From NCBI RefSeq assembly GCF_035956715.1, contig NZ_CP108381.1:4558001-4622000 (forward strand): a DNA stretch of 64,000 bases. The letters are read 5' to 3'. Source of the DNA: Nocardia sp. NBC_01329 (GTDB lineage Bacteria > Actinomycetota > Actinomycetes > Mycobacteriales > Mycobacteriaceae). Below are positions 16,163-23,858 of the stretch, in pieces (position 1 is the stretch's first letter; each line of letters starts with the position of its first letter). The notes below the pieces were generated by a model. It was not told where the DNA came from and searched no databases. It worked only from the letters and a program-made list of their open reading frames with translations. Made by a program: the position numbers and the translations under genes.

Positions 16163-17683
16163 ATGTATCCCGGCGCGCATGTCGATGAACTCGCCGATAA
16201 ACCAGCCATTATCGTCGCCGAGACCGGCGAGAAGCTGACCTATCGGGAGCTGGAGGACAACTCGGTCCGGCTCGCCCGGCATCTGCACTCCGCCGGATTG
16301 AGCAAAGGCGACCACATCGCGTTGCTCTCCGGTAACGACCCGAAGGTCTATGAGGCCTACTGGGCAGCTCTGCGATCCGGGCTTTACATCACGGCGGTCA
16401 ACCGGCATCTGTCCCCGTCCGAGATCAGCTATATCGTCGACGATTGCGGCGCGAAGGCGCTGATCGTCTCGGCCGAGCTGCGCGAGGCCGCCGAGACGAT
16501 CGTCGAGCAGACTCCCGAAGTGGAGATCCGGCTGGCTTTCGGCGGCCCGGTCGAAGGCTACGAGTGTTACGAGGACGCACTGGCGGCGCAACCCCCGCAA
16601 CCACTGCCGGACCAGCCACGCGGTGCCGACATGCTCTACTCCTCCGGTACCACCGGGCGTCCCAAGGGCATCGAACAGCCGCTGTCGGACCAGCAGGTCG
16701 ACGATCCGCCCGGCGACCCCTATACCGCTGTCTTCGGCCCGCTCTACGGTTTCGACACCGAATCGGTCTACCTGTCCCCTGCCCCGCTCTACCACGCCGC
16801 ACCGCTGCGTTTCGGCGGCGTCGTCCAAGCTCTCGGTGGCACTCTCGTCGTGATGGAGCGGTTCGATGCCGAGCAGGCCCTGGCCGCGATCGAGCGCTAC
16901 CGGGTCACCCACAGCCAGTGGGTTCCCACCATGTTCGTCCGGATGCTGAAACTCGACGAGGCCACGCGCACCCGCTACGACATCTCCAGCCTGAAGGTCG
17001 CCGTGCACGCGGCCGCGCCCTGCGCCGTCGAGGTGAAACGGGCGATGATCGAGTGGTGGGGCCCGGTGCTGTTCGAGTACTACGCCTCGACCGAGGCCAA
17101 CGGCGCCACCTTCATCGACAGTGAGCAGTGGCTGCGCAAACCGGGCTCGGTGGGTCCGGCGGGGATGGGCACGATCCGAATCTGCGGAGAGGACGGCACG
17201 GAACTGCCGACCGGCGATATCGGCACGATCTATTTCGAACGCGAGGAAATGCCCTTCGCCTACCACAACGACCCGGCGAAAACGCAGCAGGCGATCCATC
17301 CGGACCACCCGACCTGGACGACGACCGGCGATATCGGCTACATCGACGCCGACGGTTTCCTGTTCCTCACCGACCGCAAAGCATTCATGATCATTTCCGG
17401 CGGGGTGAACATCTACCCGCAGGAGATCGAGGACGCGCTCGCCCTGCATCCGCTGGTACTCGATGTCGCGGTGATCGGTATTCCCGACGAGGAGATGGGC
17501 GAATCGGTGAAAGCCGTGATCCAACCGGCCCCGGACGTGGCACCCGGCCCGGACCTGGCCGCGGAGTTGCGCGAGTATCTGCGCGCGCGGATCGCCCACT
17601 ACAAGGTGCCGCGCACTTTCGACTTCGCCGACGAGCTGCCCCGCACCCCGACGGGCAAACTGGTCAAGGGCAAGCTGAGTTGA
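16163..17683 (+). CDS. AMP-forming acyl-CoA synthetase (FadD-like)
   Basis: Ligase of 506 residues that would activate a carboxylic acid to acyl-AMP and then acyl-CoA. The P-loop is YSSGTTGRPKG (about residues 159-169), the adenine-binding motif is YYASTEANG, the hinge region is TTGDIGYIDADGFLFLTDR, and the A10 lysine is in PRTPTGKLVKGKL. All conserved elements are intact, so it should be active. The ATG follows AAGGAG at good spacing. It stands alone after a 286-base gap, and chain length or substrate cannot be told. It could serve fatty-acid or aromatic-acid catabolism or the neighbouring island. Confidence 0.85.
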   Translation: MYPGAHVDELADKPAIIVAETGEKLTYRELEDNSVRLARHLHSAGLSKGDHIALLSGNDPKVYEAYWAALRSGLYITAVNRHLSPSEISYIVDDCGAKALIVSAELREAAETIVEQTPEVEIRLAFGGPVEGYECYEDALAAQPPQPLPDQPRGADMLYSSGTTGRPKGIEQPLSDQQVDDPPGDPYTAVFGPLYGFDTESVYLSPAPLYHAAPLRFGGVVQALGGTLVVMERFDAEQALAAIERYRVTHSQWVPTMFVRMLKLDEATRTRYDISSLKVAVHAAAPCAVEVKRAMIEWWGPVLFEYYASTEANGATFIDSEQWLRKPGSVGPAGMGTIRICGEDGTELPTGDIGTIYFEREEMPFAYHNDPAKTQQAIHPDHPTWTTTGDIGYIDADGFLFLTDRKAFMIISGGVNIYPQEIEDALALHPLVLDVAVIGIPDEEMGESVKAVIQPAPDVAPGPDLAAELREYLRARIAHYKVPRTFDFADELPRTPTGKLVKGKLS

Positions 17684-17687
17684 TCTG

Positions 17688-17704
17688 CCCCGCCTTCGGC
17701 GGGG
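17688..17704 (+). terminator. GC-rich hairpin after the acyl-CoA synthetase
   Basis: CCCCGCC-TTC-GGCGGGG is a perfect 7-bp stem with a three-base loop, starting four bases after the stop codon. No T-run follows, but such stems act as terminators in actinobacteria. Confidence 0.55.
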
Positions 17705-17706
17705 CG

Positions 17707-17799
17707 GGTCGGGGCCCTATTAACCCCGGTTCTTCACTCCTTCGCTCAGTCGCTGCGCTCCTTCGCTTCGTCGCTCCAGAACCGGGGCGGGCCCCGACC
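17707..17799. repeat. nested inverted-repeat element (REP/MITE-like)
   Basis: Outer arms GGTCGGGGCCC (17707-17717) and GGGCCCCGACC (17789-17799) are perfect complements. Inside them CCCCGGTTCT (17724-17733) pairs with AGAACCGGGG (17778-17787). The 44-base loop has repeated CTTCGCT/GTCGCT words. A two-level perfect stem of this kind in non-coding DNA resembles an interspersed palindromic element, or a large terminator for the gene before it. No coding capacity and no target-site duplication was seen. Confidence 0.55.
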
Positions 17800-18117
17800 A
17801 CTGGGGTAGACGATCCGGAGTAGACGGAGGGTGCCTGCGGGTCTGTACCTCGATCAGCCTGGGAGGTCCGCGAGACTGCGAGTTCTCTCGTCGCCGATCG
17901 GTGAACTGTGGGGCTGCATGTCTCCCCCGCTTCTCGGTTCGGACCCGGGGGTGGGCCCGGCCACGGAGCAAGCTGTGGCGGCCGGACCGGCGATGCGAGC
18001 CGGTTCTACCGGGCACCGGGCCGCCCGGCCGTCTCGCACTCGGCGGGTCGACGCCCGTTCACCGGGGATGTTTGTCGCGCCGCTGCCGGGAAATACGGCG
18101 GTCAGGAGGGTGCGGCG
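17800..18117. other. gene-free stretch
   Basis: No convincing gene in 318 bases. A 96-codon frame from a GTG at 17831 has poor codon character and no recognisable motif. The end of the stretch carries the AGGAGGG ribosome binding site for the next gene. Confidence 0.5.
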
Positions 18118-18474
18118 ATGAGTAACGATGCGGAGAAACGCTGGTCCGACGACGGGAACTTCCGGCGGGCCGTGCGCTACGGCCTGGCTGTACTCGCGCT
18201 GGCCGCGCTGGTGTGCGCGGTCGCGGCGATCTGGACGGCGACCGGGAGGTGCCGCGACGCCGACGCGCTGTTGTGCGATACGCCTTCCCGGATCGCCGTC
18301 CTGTTCGGGCCCGCGCTCGTCCTGATGGCGGGCGGTATCGGTGCCTTCGTGGAAACGATCCGGGTCTGGCGGCGGGAAGGCCCCTGGCCTATCTGGCAGG
18401 GGGCCGGCTGGTTCCTGTTCCTGATCATGCTCTTCTACCTGGGAATCGGCGCGAGCACAGTACCCGTGGACTGA
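18118..18474 (+). CDS. small membrane protein of unknown function
   Basis: Protein of 118 residues with three predicted membrane helices: VLALAALVCAVAAIWTA, IAVLFGPALVLMAGGIGAFV and GWFLFLIMLFYLGIGA. Two cysteines (RCRDADALLC) lie in the segment between helices one and two and could form a disulfide outside the membrane. The ATG is preceded by GGAGGG. No family recognised. It is followed by the large unknown protein at 18634 after 159 bases. Confidence 0.7.
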   Translation: MSNDAEKRWSDDGNFRRAVRYGLAVLALAALVCAVAAIWTATGRCRDADALLCDTPSRIAVLFGPALVLMAGGIGAFVETIRVWRREGPWPIWQGAGWFLFLIMLFYLGIGASTVPVD

Positions 18475-18633
18475 CGGGCGGTCCCCGCCGGCCCGGGCGG
18501 CCCCGCACTGGTGGGGGCAACCGCCCGGTAGCCCTGCTAACTCACCATCACCTGTGGCAGACTTCCGAGCAATGCTCGGACTACGGCCGCTCGACGACCG
18601 TGCGCGGAAGGTGATGCGGGAATTGAGATCGCG

Positions 18634-20160
18634 ATGGATCTGATCGCCATCGAGGGCCGGGTGGCCGCAGACCGGATCGCGGCGCGTGACCGAACTCCGG
18701 ACGCGGAACTCCAGCTGGCCAGCGCGCTGTGTGAGCTCGCCTCGGCCTATCTGGCCACCCAGACCGACGGTTCGGCGCGCAATCGGGTAGCCGGCGCCCT
18801 GGAGCCCGCGCAGGAAGCGGTGATGATCCGGCTGCGCTGGTTCACCTCCGGTCATGTGTCGGCTGTTTTCGCCAACCAGGTCCAGGACACGCTGCGGCTG
18901 CTGGAACAGGCCGCCCGGGCCATCGGCCATCGCGAACTCGCCACGGCCACCATTCGCGACGCCTGCAACGCCTATACCCGGGTGGCGCACGATCATCCGA
19001 ACGCGGCGGGAGTCTGCGCGGACGGCCTGTCGAAATGCGGTGTGTGGCTGTGCCGGCTGGACCCGGGCGCGGCCGTGGTGGCCACCGACGAGGCGGTCCG
19101 GATCCGTGCCACCCTGTTCCAGGCCGACGCCGAACAGTCCCGGAAATACCTCGCCACCCTGAACACCCTGCTGCGCACCCTCATGGTGGGCCGGCAGCGG
19201 AAACAGGCGGTGGCCATGTATCGCGAACGCTATACCGCGCTCACCACCCCGGCCATGGCGTCGCAACTGCGGAATCTGAAGATCGAGGAGATCGGCTTCA
19301 CCAACAAGACGCAGGCCGCGCTGCGCAAGCTGGAATGCCGAACCCTCGAACGCGCCGGTTATCTGACCCAGCAGCAGATCCTGTACCAAAGCGCGGGAGA
19401 TCTGGCCACGATCGAGGAGATCAACTGGCAGCTCGCGCTGGTCGGCCTGAAACCGCTGGTCGCCGGGGCGATGCCGGACCAACCGGCCAAACCGGTGGAG
19501 ATCGGATCCTCGTTCGGGGCGTTGAGTGTTCTGTGCTCGTCACCCGACGCGCTGCAACAGGTGCGCGACGCCATCGTCGCCGCGTACTCCGCGGCCGGTG
19601 CCGAGCCGGTGGATATCAACACCGCCTACGGGGTGGACAAGGCGCACTGGGGCACCCGGGATCCGCAGCTCAATGCCACCACCGAACTCGGTGAGGACAT
19701 TGTGCTGGTCGAGCGGATGTCGGGTAGCTGGATCGCGGTGAAGAGCCTCAAATGGGAACTCACCCCGGTCGCGAAGAATCCGCTGGCGCGGTCTCTTTCG
19801 GAGCAGTGGCCGGTACTGAGCGTGACGAGCACCGAGAACCTCGCCTACGAGTTGTGCTGGTACGAACAGGGCGCGGCCACCCAGTACGCCGCGCTCGGCC
19901 GGCCCGCCGAACCGGTCGCGCTGGATACTCCTCTGGCGCCGTTGGATTTCGGCAAACTCGCCGACTACGGGGCGGATTACGCCTCGGAGACCCAGATCCG
20001 TTCCGCGTTCGGTAATGCCACCATGTTCGCCAAGCTCACCGAACTCCCGGCCAGTGGTATCCGGCAGGCCGCCGAGGCCGGGCCGCTGGCCGGATACGGG
20101 GAACGGGCGCTGTGTTTCCGAGTGGCGGGCACCCGACGCCCGGCGGTTACGCGCGAGTAG
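18634..20160 (+). CDS. large helical (TPR-like) protein of unknown function
   Basis: Protein of 508 residues, not assigned to a family. The N-terminal half (about 1-240) is built of regular helical pairs rich in Ala and Leu (LASALCELASAYLA, LRLLEQAARAIG, CADGLSKCGVWLCRLDP), as in tetratricopeptide-like folds. The C-terminal half looks mixed alpha/beta, with FGALSVLCSSPDALQQVRDA near residue 295. There is no signal peptide or membrane segment. It precedes the tandem conservons on the same strand by 230 bases and may have its own promoter. The ribosome binding site is weak, so the start is uncertain. Confidence 0.6.
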   Translation: MDLIAIEGRVAADRIAARDRTPDAELQLASALCELASAYLATQTDGSARNRVAGALEPAQEAVMIRLRWFTSGHVSAVFANQVQDTLRLLEQAARAIGHRELATATIRDACNAYTRVAHDHPNAAGVCADGLSKCGVWLCRLDPGAAVVATDEAVRIRATLFQADAEQSRKYLATLNTLLRTLMVGRQRKQAVAMYRERYTALTTPAMASQLRNLKIEEIGFTNKTQAALRKLECRTLERAGYLTQQQILYQSAGDLATIEEINWQLALVGLKPLVAGAMPDQPAKPVEIGSSFGALSVLCSSPDALQQVRDAIVAAYSAAGAEPVDINTAYGVDKAHWGTRDPQLNATTELGEDIVLVERMSGSWIAVKSLKWELTPVAKNPLARSLSEQWPVLSVTSTENLAYELCWYEQGAATQYAALGRPAEPVALDTPLAPLDFGKLADYGADYASETQIRSAFGNATMFAKLTELPASGIRQAAEAGPLAGYGERALCFRVAGTRRPAVTRE

Positions 20161-20390
20161 CTCGGCGGTCTCGAGCAGTTCGCCGATAAGCCGTAACGAC
20201 CCGGCTTCGGATCCCGAAAAGCTTGCCTGGTGGGAGTAGTGGTTTTCGAGACTGAAACGTATTGCTTTCGCTAGTGTCTGGGACCGAAGCGTGACGCATT
20301 GCCGGGAGACCGCAGTGCCGGGATAGTTGGGCGGTGAGCCGGAGGCGTTGATGGCGTTCGCGCACATCCCCGGGAACGAGTTGATTCACT

Positions 20391-22820
20391 GTGTCCAAGC
20401 GGCTGCCACTCCCCGGATTCATCCGGAGATTCCGTTCCAGACCGAGTCGAACACGCGGCCGCGTCGGTATTCGGACACGCCTGCTCGCCATCGTTCTCAT
20501 CACCAGCGTCGCCCTGCTGGCGATCGGGGTCGGCGCGGCGGCGTATCTGGTGAATTCCGGTCGCAAGGCCCAGGAGTGGGCCGATCTGGCCAGTAGTACC
20601 ACCACCCCCGCCATTCTGATGGTGCAGGGCCTCCAAGAGGAACGACGCCTGTCGCTACTGGATCTGGCGGGTGACCCCGGCGCGGCGGCCGCCCTGCTGG
20701 ACGCGCGAAAACGCTCCGATATCGCCCTCGCTGAGGTCAGTGCCAAAGGTGAAGCCGCCCAGCGGCTCGACCCCGACGGCTCGGCCGGCCAGATCGAGGG
20801 TTACCGCAAACTTTTCGAAGCCGTGCCGAATCTGCGCGCGGCCATCGACGCCCGCGCGATCCCGCGCGAGGACGCGTTCGGATTCTTCAGTTCGGTCATC
20901 GACACCATCATCGGGGCGTCGGTTCTGGCGGCCCGGGTCGCGCCCGACGCCGGTGTCGGGACCGCGCTCAGCTACGGCGTCGAACCGCTGCGGGCCGCCG
21001 AAGCACTGTCCAAGGCCGACACCTCAGGTGCTGTCGCGCTGACCCTCGGTGAGCTGAGCGATGTGCAGCTGCTCGAATTCAACCGGCAGGTCGGCGAATT
21101 CCGCGGCGAAGTGGCGTATTCGGCGACAGTGCTGAAAGGCCCTCGCCTCGCCCAGTTGCAGGCTCTCACCTCCTCTCCCGCCTGGCACCAGCTGATCGCC
21201 GTGCAGGACGCCGTGATGTTGCACGGTCCGATACCGGCCGGCGATTCGGAGTCCGCCGACTCCACCAACGAGGATGTCGGCAGCCGTACCGGTTCCGGCT
21301 ACGACGCCACCGACGAGTCCACGGACTCCGACCTGCCCGCGCTGCCCTTGACCATCGCCGATTGGCAGCGGGCCTCCGGTGAGGTGGTAGCGGGCCTGCT
21401 GAAACTCTGGGAGGGCCAGAGCGCCGACGCCCACGCCATCGGTCGCGCCCAGGGCACCGATACCGCCAACCGCTCGCTGGCCGGCGGCGCCGCGGTGCTG
21501 CTCATCACCGGTCTGGCCTTCCTCGCCGCCCTCCTGCTGGCGAACCGCTTCATCGGCCGGATGCGCCACCTGCGCGACGACACCCTGGAACTCGCCGACC
21601 AGCGGCTGCCCGACATCATGCAGCGCCTCGATCGGGGCGAGAAGGTCGATTCGGCCGCCGAGGTGGCCCGGCTGGACTTCGGCACCGACGAACTCGGCGA
21701 AGTGGCCGACGCGTTCAACCGGGCCCAGGTCGCCGCCGTCTCCGCAGCGGTGGCCGAAGCCCGGACGCGGGCCGGTTTCCATACCGTTTTCCTCAATATC
21801 GCCCACCGCAACCAGCTCGCCGTGCACCGCCAGCTCGCCCTGCTGGACAAGGCCGAACGGCAAGAAGAGAACGCCGACCAGCTCGAACTGCTCTTCCAGC
21901 TCGACCATCTCGCCACCCGCGCCCGGCGCCACGCCGAGAACCTGATCGTCCTCGGCGGCGAGCAGTCGGGCCGGCGCTGGCGCAACCCGGTCCCGCTGTG
22001 GGAACTCATCCGCGGCGCGGTCGCGGAAAGCCTGGACTACACCCGGATCCACACCGGACGCGTGCCCGATGTCCTCATCGCGGGCAAAGCCGTGGCCGAC
22101 CTCATCCATCTGCTCGCGGAACTGATGGACAACGCCACCGCGTTCTCGCCGCCGGAATCCCAGGTCGAGGTTTCGGCGACGGTCGTCGGCAAAGGTGTGG
22201 CGGTCGAGGTCGCGGATCAGGGTCTGGGGATGACCGAGGAGGAGGTCGCCGCGCGCAACAGCCTGCTGGCCGAACCACCGGACTTCGGGGTCGCCGCGCT
22301 CACCGGTGATACCCGCCTCGGCCTGTTCGTGGTCGCCACGCTGGCCGCCCGCCACAATGTCACGGTGCGCTTGACCGATTCGGTCTACGGCGGGATCAAA
22401 GCCATCGCGGTGATTCCGACCGCGCTCATCGAATCCGGCGGTCCGGAGCGTTCCGCGCGGCCGGCCCTCGAACCCACCGCGGCGCCGGCATCGGTGAGCC
22501 CCGGCGCGTCCGCCGGCCACAACGCCGAACCCGCACCGCGTATATCCGCGGGTGCGCACCCGACGAGCGTGATCTCGACACCGCGGCCGGACGAAGGTCA
22601 CCGCCCGGCGTTGCCACGCCGGCAGCGGCGATCCGCCGAAGCCGATACCGGAGTGATCCCGATCGTCGAGCTGCCGCCCTCCCGCACACCCGAGCAGGCC
22701 CGGAATCTGATGTCGGCCATCGAAGGCGGCACCCGGTCCGGTCGCCGCTCCGGCAACGGCTCCCCCACCACCGACCGCACTCGAGAAGAAGGCACCGATG
22801 ACGACTCCTCCGCGCACTGA
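20391..22820 (+). CDS. cvnA: conservon sensor kinase-like protein CvnA, copy 1
   Basis: Membrane sensor of 809 residues. A first membrane helix (about 29-52) is followed by a nitrate/nitrite-sensing-type (NIT) extracellular domain with TTPAILMVQGLQEERRLSLL. A second helix lies near 367-387, then a HAMP-like linker. The kinase core has NIAHRNQLAVHRQL, an N-box LLAELMDNATAFSPP, VADQGLGM and TRLGLFVVATLAARH. The C-terminal 130 residues are Pro/Ala-rich. In Streptomyces, CvnA works with roadblock protein CvnB, DUF742 protein CvnC and GTPase CvnD; no cvnD is present here. The start is a GTG. It overlaps cvnB by 23 bases. Confidence 0.87.
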   Translation: MSKRLPLPGFIRRFRSRPSRTRGRVGIRTRLLAIVLITSVALLAIGVGAAAYLVNSGRKAQEWADLASSTTTPAILMVQGLQEERRLSLLDLAGDPGAAAALLDARKRSDIALAEVSAKGEAAQRLDPDGSAGQIEGYRKLFEAVPNLRAAIDARAIPREDAFGFFSSVIDTIIGASVLAARVAPDAGVGTALSYGVEPLRAAEALSKADTSGAVALTLGELSDVQLLEFNRQVGEFRGEVAYSATVLKGPRLAQLQALTSSPAWHQLIAVQDAVMLHGPIPAGDSESADSTNEDVGSRTGSGYDATDESTDSDLPALPLTIADWQRASGEVVAGLLKLWEGQSADAHAIGRAQGTDTANRSLAGGAAVLLITGLAFLAALLLANRFIGRMRHLRDDTLELADQRLPDIMQRLDRGEKVDSAAEVARLDFGTDELGEVADAFNRAQVAAVSAAVAEARTRAGFHTVFLNIAHRNQLAVHRQLALLDKAERQEENADQLELLFQLDHLATRARRHAENLIVLGGEQSGRRWRNPVPLWELIRGAVAESLDYTRIHTGRVPDVLIAGKAVADLIHLLAELMDNATAFSPPESQVEVSATVVGKGVAVEVADQGLGMTEEEVAARNSLLAEPPDFGVAALTGDTRLGLFVVATLAARHNVTVRLTDSVYGGIKAIAVIPTALIESGGPERSARPALEPTAAPASVSPGASAGHNAEPAPRISAGAHPTSVISTPRPDEGHRPALPRRQRRSAEADTGVIPIVELPPSRTPEQARNLMSAIEGGTRSGRRSGNGSPTTDRTREEGTDDDSSAH

Positions 22821-23214
22821 TCTGAGCTGGCTGCTGGAAGAACTGGTGAGCGGGTTGCCGGACGCCGAATCGGCGGTCCTGCTCTCCACCGACGGATTGT
22901 TGATGGGGCATTCGGCACGGCTCGACCGGACCGAGGCCGAACGGTTCGCCGCGATGGCCTCGGCGTTCCACAGTCTGGCCCGGAGCGCGGGCAGCCAGTT
23001 CAAGGCCGGCGGCGTCTGTCAGACCGTGGTGGAACTCGATCGCGCGGTGCTGTTCATCACCGCTGCCGGGGGAAACGCCTGCTTGGCGCTGCTGGCTTCC
23101 GAAGCCGCCAACATGGGCATGGTCGCCTATGAGATGAACCGAACCGTGCAACGGGTCGGTAGCCATCTGGCTGTCGACTCGCGCCCGCAGCGCAGCGGTG
23201 CGAGACAGCCGTGA
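22798..23214 (+). CDS. cvnB: roadblock/LC7 domain protein CvnB, copy 1
   Basis: Protein of 138 residues. It has the roadblock/LC7 fold: LSWLLEELVSGLPDAESAVL, STDGLLMGHSARL, a helix with ERFAAMASAFHSLARSAG, and FITAAGGNACLALLAS. Such proteins bind small Ras-like GTPases and act as regulators or scaffolds. About 14 of 138 residues differ from the second copy by eye. Translation is coupled to cvnA (23-base overlap) and to cvnC (GTGA overlap). Confidence 0.88.
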   Translation: MTTPPRTDLSWLLEELVSGLPDAESAVLLSTDGLLMGHSARLDRTEAERFAAMASAFHSLARSAGSQFKAGGVCQTVVELDRAVLFITAAGGNACLALLASEAANMGMVAYEMNRTVQRVGSHLAVDSRPQRSGARQP

Positions 23215-23585
23215 CCGGACCGCGCGAACCCTGGGAAGAAGAGGAAGCCGGTCCGGTCGCACGGCTGTACGCGATGACCGGCGGCCGGGGTCGCACCGCG
23301 CGAACCGAGCTCACCCTGGACACCATGGTGGTCGATATCGGGGCCGGGTTCGCCCCACGGCGTACCGAACCCGAATACGTCGACATCGTCCAGTTCTGCC
23401 GGGTGCCGCAATCGGTGGCGGAGGTATCGGCACAGTTCCGGGTCCCGCTCGCGATGACCAAGGTCCTCGTCGGCGATCTCATCGACGACGGCCGGCTGGT
23501 CGTACGAGCTCCGGTCGAGACCTCCGACGCCACACCCGATCTCGGTTTGTTGCAGACCATCGCGAACAGTCTGCGGGGAGGCTGA
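23211..23585 (+). CDS. cvnC: DUF742 family protein CvnC, copy 1
   Basis: Protein of 124 residues matching DUF742, the third conservon component. Typical parts are VARLYAMTGGRGRT at the N-terminus, then a winged-helix-like region CRVPQSVAEVSAQFRVPLAM and VLVGDLIDDGRLVV. The role in signalling is not established. It is the last gene of the first unit. The fourth conservon gene, the GTPase cvnD, would normally follow but is absent, and a 273-base gap with a copy of the upstream promoter region comes instead. Confidence 0.87.
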   Translation: MTGPREPWEEEEAGPVARLYAMTGGRGRTARTELTLDTMVVDIGAGFAPRRTEPEYVDIVQFCRVPQSVAEVSAQFRVPLAMTKVLVGDLIDDGRLVVRAPVETSDATPDLGLLQTIANSLRGG

Positions 23586-23858
23586 ATCCCGATCGCAAGA
23601 TCGAACCGGTCTGGATACCGGCATTCTCACGGCCGCCGAACGGCCGATCGACGCAGTTCTCGCCCCCGTTGTAGCAACGGTCACAGCGATACCTTCGAGT
23701 CCGCTCGGTGAGACCGGTCTCCGGCCGGCGCCCGACTTTCGCTATGGTCTGGACGGAAGCTGATGCATTGCCGGGCAATGGCAATGCCGAGAATATTGGG
23801 TGATGCGCCGGTCACCACCTGCCGCACCGGCGCATGCCCGGGAACGGGTTGATCTATC

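Larger units (their letters stand above)
20265..23585 (+). repeat. tandem duplication, copy 1 of the cvnABC unit
   Basis: This segment and 23736-27023 share gene order, overlap lengths (23 bases between cvnA and cvnB, 4 between cvnB and cvnC) and upstream sequence. Both begin CTTTCGCTA, continue with GCATTGCCGGG, and have CCCGGGAACG then TTGAT just before the GTG start. The repeat period is about 3.47 kb. The copies have diverged in the sensor region but remain close in the cvnB genes. Confidence 0.8.

Noticed and set aside
16031..17599. A 522-residue minus-strand frame opposite the acyl-CoA synthetase
   Set aside because: The plus-strand gene has every AMP-ligase motif; the antisense frame is a by-product of its GC-rich third positions.
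17831..18121. A 96-codon frame before the small membrane protein
   Set aside because: Poor codon character, no motif, and it ends across the well-supported start at 18118 that has its own ribosome binding site.
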